Source of the DNA: Parvibaculaceae bacterium
GTDB taxonomy: Bacteria; Pseudomonadota; Alphaproteobacteria; Parvibaculales; Parvibaculaceae
DNA length: 64,000 bases
Direction: 5' to 3'
Assembly (NCBI GenBank): GCA_019636015.1
Contig: JAHBYJ010000002.1
Coordinates: 345,849 to 409,848 of the forward strand
Below the pieces are notes generated by a model. The model was given only the letters and a program-made list of their open reading frames with translations. It searched no databases and was not told the DNA's origin. Shown here one piece after another: positions 59,066 to 64,000 of the stretch (positions are counted from its first letter, which is position 1; every line of letters starts with the position of its first letter). A program made the position numbers and the translations under genes.

Positions 59066-59512
59066 ATGACATTCGATGAAAGTTTCGACCTCAAGGAAGT
59101 TGTTTTTATAAACCAACGGGCCGAACAGGATTATCGGGCGATGCCGCCTGAGGTGAAGGAATCCGCGGATGGAGCGCTTACCGAAATTCAGAATGAACGG
59201 CCACTATCGAAGAAATTGTTCAATGCGTTGAAGGGCAGCCTGTCCGGTGTCAGCGAAATAAGGTTGCCCTACGATTCCGATACTTATCGAGTTTACGTGA
59301 TGGTGTTCAAAGCCGTTGTTTATGTCCTCGACGCAGGCATGAAGAAGTCGAAAAGCGGGGCGGCAATCCCGCCGAACCAGACCGAGAGACTGATTGAAAG
59401 ACGCAAGCGCGCCGTGAAGGGCTATGAGAACAACAAGACCGAATTCGAGCGAGGGGCCGAGCGACGGAGACGGCGCCACGATTATCTCGTCAAAATTGGA
59501 AAGCTGCCATGA
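59066..59512 (+). CDS. HigB/Gp49-like (RelE superfamily) toxin
   Basis: 148-aa protein with the RelE-like fold signature of phage Gp49-like/HigB toxins: EVVFINQRAEQDYRAMPPEVKE, KLFNALKGSLSGVSEIRLPYDSDTYRVYVMV and a VVYVLDAGMKKSKSG strand (normally FLHAFQKKS). A C-terminal basic extension (RRRRRHDYLVKIGKLP) is longer than usual. Overlaps the antitoxin start by 4 nt. A TTGCTT and TATATC pair just upstream may be its promoter. Toxin-first order is typical for higBA. Confidence 0.75.
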   Translation: MTFDESFDLKEVVFINQRAEQDYRAMPPEVKESADGALTEIQNERPLSKKLFNALKGSLSGVSEIRLPYDSDTYRVYVMVFKAVVYVLDAGMKKSKSGAAIPPNQTERLIERRKRAVKGYENNKTEFERGAERRRRRHDYLVKIGKLP

Positions 59513-59961
59513 GTGACATTCACGATATCCCCGACAACTGGCGCGACGACCCGCTTGAAAACACACCGCCGGTTCGTGCCAAGAATTTTCTGCGCGAGAG
59601 CGGTTACGAGGACGCGAGCGAGGCAAGAGTCAAATTCCTGCTCGCGGGACGCGCACGCAACATCATCGAAGCCCGGCATCTGCGCCAGGCCGATGTGGTC
59701 AGCCGCATCAAGGCACACGACGGAACACTCGGCATCCGGCAGCCAGACGTTTCCCGGATTTTGAAAGGCAATGTCAGCGGATATTCCGTATGGAGATTAA
59801 TCCGTGTGCTGAATGCGCTCGGTGATGACGTCCGGCTTGTGACGAGCCCCGCGAAGGCCGAACGTGCGACGGTAGATGTCGTGGAAGAAGAAGCCGGTGT
59901 CGCGGACAACGGCACGCTCACGCGCGAAGGCTTATCCAGTTGTCCCAACCACCCACAATAG
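59509..59961 (+). CDS. HigA-like XRE antitoxin
   Basis: 150-aa helix-turn-helix protein, translationally coupled to the preceding toxin. HTH at about residues 45-85 (IIEARHLRQADVVSRI, IRQPDVSRILKGNVSGYSVWRLIRVLNALG). This is the XRE/HigA type found with Gp49-like toxins. The acidic N-terminus and long C-terminal tail (to NHPQ) are unassigned. Confidence 0.78.
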   Translation: MSDIHDIPDNWRDDPLENTPPVRAKNFLRESGYEDASEARVKFLLAGRARNIIEARHLRQADVVSRIKAHDGTLGIRQPDVSRILKGNVSGYSVWRLIRVLNALGDDVRLVTSPAKAERATVDVVEEEAGVADNGTLTREGLSSCPNHPQ

Positions 59962-60347
59962 GTAGAGGGACTCGGCCGGGCTTTTTGGGGTCATCTGGCG
60001 GCTCCGACGGAGCCGCTTCGATGCGCAAGCCGCGTTCACTTATAGCCTTCCAGAAGCATTCCCGGATGAAGCGGCATGTGCCGGATTCTTCGCCAAGCGA
60101 CGCTGGTCTAATCGGTTCGTTTGCGCCGGCGGCAGACATCGGTCATGGCGGCGCACCGCGACGAGCACAGGCAAAGCACCCGGTGCGGCGGGCCAGTCCA
60201 GACAAAGGAGCGTGACACTTCGGTCTTCACCGATCTTTTGATCTCGGACCAATCCGATTTCTTGATCTCACTGAAGGCGCCCGCGCCCCGTATGTCGATT
60301 CCCGGCATGGTATCGAGGCGGTAGTTTTTTTGACTGAGGCGTGCGAC
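59962..60347. other. Intergenic region between HigBA-like and HipA-like modules
   Basis: No confident gene in 386 bp. GCGGCTCCG-A-CGGAGCCGC at 59998-60016 forms a stem just after the XRE gene and may end that transcript (no T-run). The minus strand at 60108-60308 is open (SEIKKSDWSEIKRSV) and could be a decayed coding fragment. A T7 run lies at 60325-60331. Confidence 0.4.
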
Positions 60348-62186
60348 TTATGTAAACGACAGGATTCGTGCTCGACAAATGTCGAGTACGCTCGCGACTA
60401 TCTTTCGCATATCGTCGGTGAGTCGGATGGCCGCCGGCAAGCTGAGATCGTCGACGGCACCGAGCATCCGCTGCAACACATCGTCCATTGCAGCATCGGC
60501 ATCCCTCGCCCGCAGCCCGGCGGTCGTTGCAAGTGCGCGGAAATCGGCACGGCGTAGATTATCGTCCTTGCCGTTGAGCTTGAGCGCCATGCGATCATGC
60601 TTGAGATTAGGAAAGACTCGCGTCGTCACCGCGTCGTACAGCGGCGCCATCCGCACACTCCGAAACTGCTTCTCTCCAGACTCGGCGATTTTGAGCAACG
60701 CCATGTTCTTGAGGTGCATGTCGCCATCGGCGATCAGCCACGCGAACAGCGCGCGCTTAACGATAATGAGAAGGTCATTGTCAGGCGCCGTCGATAATGG
60801 GCGAACCGCACGCGCGACCCGTTCCATGGAGCTGCTGTACTTGGCTACGGTAGGCAGTTCGAGAACGGAACAGAGGTCCTCGAGAGCCAGCATCCTTGTG
60901 TCCTCCGGCCTCTCGCGAATGTCGAAGCGTTCCACTATCAAGGCCGGGGGCATGCCATCCGGCATTTCGACGAGCGCTGTAGCGTAAGTTTCGAATCCTG
61001 CGGCCCGGCCAAGCGCCATGGCGGTCCATTCGACAAGCGGCAGGGCATCGTAACCGCTGGTCCCCGCCGGCTTCAGGATATGTGTAAAAGGCTTGCCCGT
61101 ACTTGGCGTAAGGACACCTTCGGGATCGAGATACATCGGCGCCTTTATCTGAACGCCAGAAAGGCGCGGTGTATCGGCACGCTGATAAATCAGCGCGAGG
61201 TTAGCCTCGAAGTTCGCCTCGATTTCGCTGCGGCCCGGTCCGGCATAGCCGCCGGTGAATGCGCCGTTGCTGGAATGTTGATCAAGGCGGGTTAGCAGAA
61301 CGTCCAGCGGCAACGCTGCCAGTTCGGCTTCGCGTTCAACGATTGTGATATTCGACATGTAGCGCTTGCCCGACCGCAGCAGCGTGCGCTCGTCCTTGTC
61401 CTTGAGGATATTTTCGAGCCAGCCCTCCGGGAGCAGGGAGACAATAAAAGGCGGCAGCTTGCCGGGCGTGGTCTGCCGGATGAGCGGAGGACCCTCTCCG
61501 CCAGACGGCTGCCAGCGCCATTCGAAACCGTCATGGAGTAAATGACCTATTGATACACCATGCCAGGCGACAATGAGGTCGAGTGCCGCCTCATTCTTTG
61601 TCGGCGTCGCGCTTGGCTTATGCCGGAGATAGCGCTCGGCTGCCTCACCCTCACGATACCATCCGCTCTCACGGGCAAGCGTCCAAAGCGCGTCCGTCGC
61701 CGCCTGCGGACTGCCGTATTCCTCGATCAGGCGGGCGGCGATCGTCGCCCGCATCTCTTCGTCGATCGACGCAGCGTGTTCACTGCGCAGGCGGAAGGCT
61801 TCAAGGAAGCGCTGACGGATCGACGAGACACGGACATGGAATTCGCCCATGCCATCATCGACGACGGCGTCACCGACGGACGGTTGTTTGGGCGCTTCGT
61901 TCTGGATGATCTCCAGCGCGCGGATGCGCGTGCGTTGCTTGCGCCGCGCGCTCAGAAATAGCCGCCCATCGCGGGTCGGCCCGAGCAAGGCGGCGCTGGC
62001 ACCGGACAGATAGGCTTGAGGGTAAAGATATTTAGCGATGCGGACGGCGTGCCTGAGCACGACGGCATCGATATCGTCGCCAGCGTCGACGTAGATACCC
62101 CGCATAAGCTGGACGAGTTTACCCGTCTCGGCCATGTAGTGGCTGCGGGTTTTGTCCAGAGTTTCGCCGACGAGGTGGAGTGCCAT
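60348..62186 (-). CDS. HipA-family kinase fused to AbiEi-like DNA-binding domain
   Basis: 612-aa single-chain HipA-type protein. The N-terminal ~110 aa look like an AbiEi/winged-helix antitoxin domain (TGKLVQLMRGIYVD, LSGASAALLGP). The C-terminal half is a HipA serine/threonine kinase: THILKPAGTSGYDALPLVEW (HipA-N/substrate), the catalytic loop LIADGDMHLKNMALL and the metal-binding MAPLYDAVTT. HipA toxins phosphorylate translation or DNA-binding targets to arrest growth. A built-in HTH and a palindromic operator abutting the start suggest self-regulation without a separate HipB. Confidence 0.82.
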   Translation of the reverse strand: MALHLVGETLDKTRSHYMAETGKLVQLMRGIYVDAGDDIDAVVLRHAVRIAKYLYPQAYLSGASAALLGPTRDGRLFLSARRKQRTRIRALEIIQNEAPKQPSVGDAVVDDGMGEFHVRVSSIRQRFLEAFRLRSEHAASIDEEMRATIAARLIEEYGSPQAATDALWTLARESGWYREGEAAERYLRHKPSATPTKNEAALDLIVAWHGVSIGHLLHDGFEWRWQPSGGEGPPLIRQTTPGKLPPFIVSLLPEGWLENILKDKDERTLLRSGKRYMSNITIVEREAELAALPLDVLLTRLDQHSSNGAFTGGYAGPGRSEIEANFEANLALIYQRADTPRLSGVQIKAPMYLDPEGVLTPSTGKPFTHILKPAGTSGYDALPLVEWTAMALGRAAGFETYATALVEMPDGMPPALIVERFDIRERPEDTRMLALEDLCSVLELPTVAKYSSSMERVARAVRPLSTAPDNDLLIIVKRALFAWLIADGDMHLKNMALLKIAESGEKQFRSVRMAPLYDAVTTRVFPNLKHDRMALKLNGKDDNLRRADFRALATTAGLRARDADAAMDDVLQRMLGAVDDLSLPAAIRLTDDMRKIVASVLDICRARILSFT

Positions 62187-62187
62187 G

Positions 62188-62287
62188 CTAACTTTCCCGT
62201 ACTTAAAGTACGAGAAAGTTAGTATTTAGGACACCTTCGGTCAAGATGAATTATAACCCTCTCGTACTTTAAGTACGGGAAAGTTAG
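62188..62287 (-). promoter_or_regulatory. Double palindromic operator upstream of the HipA-like gene
   Basis: Two 35-bp elements, 62188-62222 and 62253-62287, are reverse complements of each other at 32 of 35 positions, and each is itself nearly palindromic around CGTACTTAAAGTACG / CGTACTTTAAGTACG with outer arms CTAACTTTC and GAAAGTTAG. The first begins one base before the start codon. Expected binding site for the fusion's own winged helix. Confidence 0.72.
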
Positions 62288-62753
62288 ACAAGATGCGGTC
62301 CAACGAGACGTAGCAGAGCTATTGTCCGCCATACTTGCTTAGAAGCGTTCCCGCCCACGCATGTCTCTGCGGCGCAAGACGGCGATGGGGATGCGTTCGG
62401 ATAGCGCATCGAGCGCCTTCGCCTGGACACGGGAACCACTGAACCGATCTGCTCCAGCCGTCTCGACCGGTTGATTCAACATCTTGATTAGATGGGACAA
62501 CGAGATAAGCCTTCACGCGCGAGCAAGCTTAATGTTTGCGGACAGATCGCCGTTGCGGTCTATCGTGCTACGCAGTCTCGCGGTGCGTCCGATCACACAC
62601 CTTGTTACCAAGCAAGGCGTGAAAAATTCCAGAAAACGGCACAAAGAACAGCACGATAGCTTCAAAGACCTGCGTCCGAAGGTAGGTTTTGTCCACCACA
62701 AATCGAGCCTCATTGCCGGGCTCAATCGGGACGATCCTGTCCATACTGCCATT
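62288..62753. other. Non-coding region with possible gene remnant cut by IS copy 2
   Basis: No confident intact gene in 466 bp. On the minus strand 62568-62753 encodes a protein-like C-terminus (ARFVVDKTYLRTQVFEAI, FFVPFSGIFHALLGNKV) whose 5' part runs into the IS element, so it may be a gene truncated by that insertion. Family not recognised. Confidence 0.35.
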
Positions 62754-62815
62754 TGGGCTGCTGCCGGTTTCACGGACACGAAGTTTAGGTGTCATGATGG
62801 AACTGGAGGTGGACT

Positions 62816-63106
62816 ATGGGACGCAGGGTATTCAGCCGCGAGTTCAAGCTTGAGGCGGTGAAGCTGGTCAGGGAGCGGGGCGTGAAGATCGCGCAAGCAG
62901 CCCGTGACCTTGATGTGCACGAGAACGTGCTTCGCAAATGGATCAGGGACGCGGCAGCCGATCCGGCGCATGCCTTTCCCGGTCACGGGCAGATGAAGCC
63001 CGAACAGCTGGAGATCGAGCGGCTGCGCCGCGAGGTCACGAAGCTCAAGGCGGAGCGCGACATCCTAAAAAAAGCCGCGGCCTACTTCGCGAAGGAGTCG
63101 ATGTGA
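62816..63106 (+). CDS. IS3-family transposase OrfA (HTH), copy 2
   Basis: 96-aa helix-turn-helix subunit identical to the protein at 29924-30214. A7 slippery run at 63067-63073. Confidence 0.92.
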   Translation: MGRRVFSREFKLEAVKLVRERGVKIAQAARDLDVHENVLRKWIRDAAADPAHAFPGHGQMKPEQLEIERLRREVTKLKAERDILKKAAAYFAKESM

Positions 63107-63969
63107 AGTTCGCCTTCATCGCGAAGCACCGAGGGGTCTGGCCGGTGGCGTGGTTGTGCGGGGCACTCGGGGTCTCGCGAAGCGGCTTCCATGCCTGGCT
63201 GACGCGAGCCCCGAGTGCGCGGAGCCGCAGCGACGAGGTGCTTGGCAGTGAAGTGCGCTCGAGCTTCCTTGCCAGTGACCGGACCTACGGAGCCCGGCGC
63301 GTCTGGCATGACGTGCTGGCGGCCGGGCATGCTTGCGGCCTGCATCGCATCGAACGGTTGATGCGGCAGCAGGCCTTGCGGGCGCGGCCCCGGCGGCGGT
63401 CTCTCCCCAGGGATAATGGCGAGCGATCGACCAGCGCCATCGCGCCGAACGTGCTGGCCCGTCAGTTCGAGGCCGATGCCCCGAACCGCAAATGGGTGGC
63501 GGACTTCACCTATATCTGGACGGCCGAAGGCTGGCTCTATGTAGCGGCCGTGATCGATCTCTTCTCGCGCCGGGTGGTGGGGTGGTCGATGAGTTCGTCG
63601 ATGACGGCCCAGCTCGTCGCCGATGCGCTGGTGACGGCGATCTGGCGGCGGGGCAAACCGGATGCGCTGCTGCATCACTCCGATCGCGGCAGCCAGTATA
63701 CAAGTGAGCCGTTCCAGCGGCTGATGGCCGATCATGGCGTTGCCTGCTCGATGAGCCGCTCGGGCAACTGCTGGGACAATGCGGCGATGGAGAGCTTCTT
63801 CTCCTCGCTCAAGATCGAGCGGGTGGCCCGCAAGGTCTACCGCACGAGAGACCAGGCCAGGGCCGATGTGTTCGACTACATCGAACGCTTCTACAATCCC
63901 CGGCGCCGGCACTCGACGCTCGGGTATCTGAGCCCTATGGAGTTCGAAAAGAAGATGCTGTTAGCTTAA
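63103..63969 (+). CDS. IS3-family transposase OrfB (DDE), copy 2
   Basis: 288-aa integrase-core subunit from GTG 63103, identical to the protein at 29061-29927. DDE segments WVADFTYIWT, HHSDRGSQYTS and AAMESFFSSLK are intact; -1 frameshifting would yield OrfAB. Confidence 0.92.
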   Translation: MKFAFIAKHRGVWPVAWLCGALGVSRSGFHAWLTRAPSARSRSDEVLGSEVRSSFLASDRTYGARRVWHDVLAAGHACGLHRIERLMRQQALRARPRRRSLPRDNGERSTSAIAPNVLARQFEADAPNRKWVADFTYIWTAEGWLYVAAVIDLFSRRVVGWSMSSSMTAQLVADALVTAIWRRGKPDALLHHSDRGSQYTSEPFQRLMADHGVACSMSRSGNCWDNAAMESFFSSLKIERVARKVYRTRDQARADVFDYIERFYNPRRRHSTLGYLSPMEFEKKMLLA

Positions 63970-64000
63970 CTCAACGTCTACGAAACCGGCAGCAGCCCAA

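Larger units (their letters stand above)
62754..63999 (+). mobile_element. IS3-family insertion sequence, copy 2
   Basis: Same 1,246-bp element as copy 1, inverted relative to it, with TGGGCTGCTGCCGGTTTC termini. Both transposase products are identical to copy 1. Its right end falls one base before the window end (base 64000 = A). The base outside the left end is T. Only one base of right flank is visible, so target duplication cannot be tested fully. Confidence 0.93.

Noticed and set aside
59941..59957. CCACCCACA near the XRE stop as a transposon terminus
   Set aside because: It lies within the coding end of the antitoxin gene, has no repeated neighbours, and the following bases (ATAGG) do not match the flank at 27882-27886.
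29031..63999. Classical composite transposon formed by the two IS copies
   Set aside because: A composite insertion should leave matching outer flanks. The left outer trinucleotide is GGT, while the first base outside the right copy is A. Only one base is visible, but it does not fit, so inversion or independent insertion is preferred.
27881..64000. Integrase-type genomic island at the tRNA (att repeats)
   Set aside because: No tyrosine or serine integrase gene is present and I found no repeat of the tRNA 3' end elsewhere in the window, although the right border may lie outside it.

Overview
The window comes from a GC-rich alphaproteobacterium, probably Hyphomicrobiales/Rhizobiales. Supporting signs are the dcw start mraZ-rsmH-ftsL-ftsI, a type A RNase P RNA, methionine synthase split into two polypeptides under an ArsR/methyltransferase regulator, a PAS_5-type protein and many AHSA1/ArsR pairs. 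A Parvibaculum-like genus is only a guess.

Bases 1-27,880 are ordinary chromosome. On the minus strand lie ftsI (cut by the window edge), ftsL, rsmH and mraZ behind a five-repeat MraZ box, then rnpB. Next come two zinc-less quinone oxidoreductases, an AmpD-type amidase, an EamA transporter, a TerB/DnaJ protein, a fused hydantoinase/5-oxoprolinase and a carboxymuconolactone-decarboxylase/HxlR pair with tandem operators. The methionine operon sahR-like > metF > metH(N) > metH(C) follows, then mlaA, mlaC, a PAS protein, a hybrid histidine kinase, ettA and two ArsR/AHSA1 modules. This part ends at a CAU-anticodon tRNA (tRNA-Ile2-like).

Bases 27,881-64,000 are an accessory island immediately downstream of that tRNA. 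Two identical 1,246-bp IS3-family copies in opposite orientation (29,031-30,276 and 62,754-63,999) bracket about 32.5 kb. Between them are three anti-phage systems. The first is a five-gene, fully overlapping DISARM-like operon: a DrmE-like protein, DrmA helicase, DrmB/DUF1998, an N6-adenine methyltransferase and a HEPN-like protein, with no DrmC phospholipase. The second is a Hachiman-type HamA/HamB pair. The third is a short-Argonaute system, Sir2-APAZ plus short pAgo (SPARSA type). Beside them is a complete Tn7-like core, tnsA-tnsB-tnsC-tniQ, with a long TnsD-like TniQ. Three toxin-antitoxin-type modules follow: RES/Xre, a HigBA-like pair, and an AbiEi-HipA fusion behind a double palindrome.

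The likely logic is a defence island carried or assembled by a Tn7-like element at a tRNA-proximal site, stabilised by addiction modules and later bracketed by IS copies. The transposon ends are only tentatively placed: TGTGGG-type motifs occur at 27,887 and near 57,490-57,535, and no target-site duplication was found. The most novel part is the DISARM-like operon, which mixes DrmE, an adenine methylase and a HEPN protein and lacks the usual PLD nuclease.
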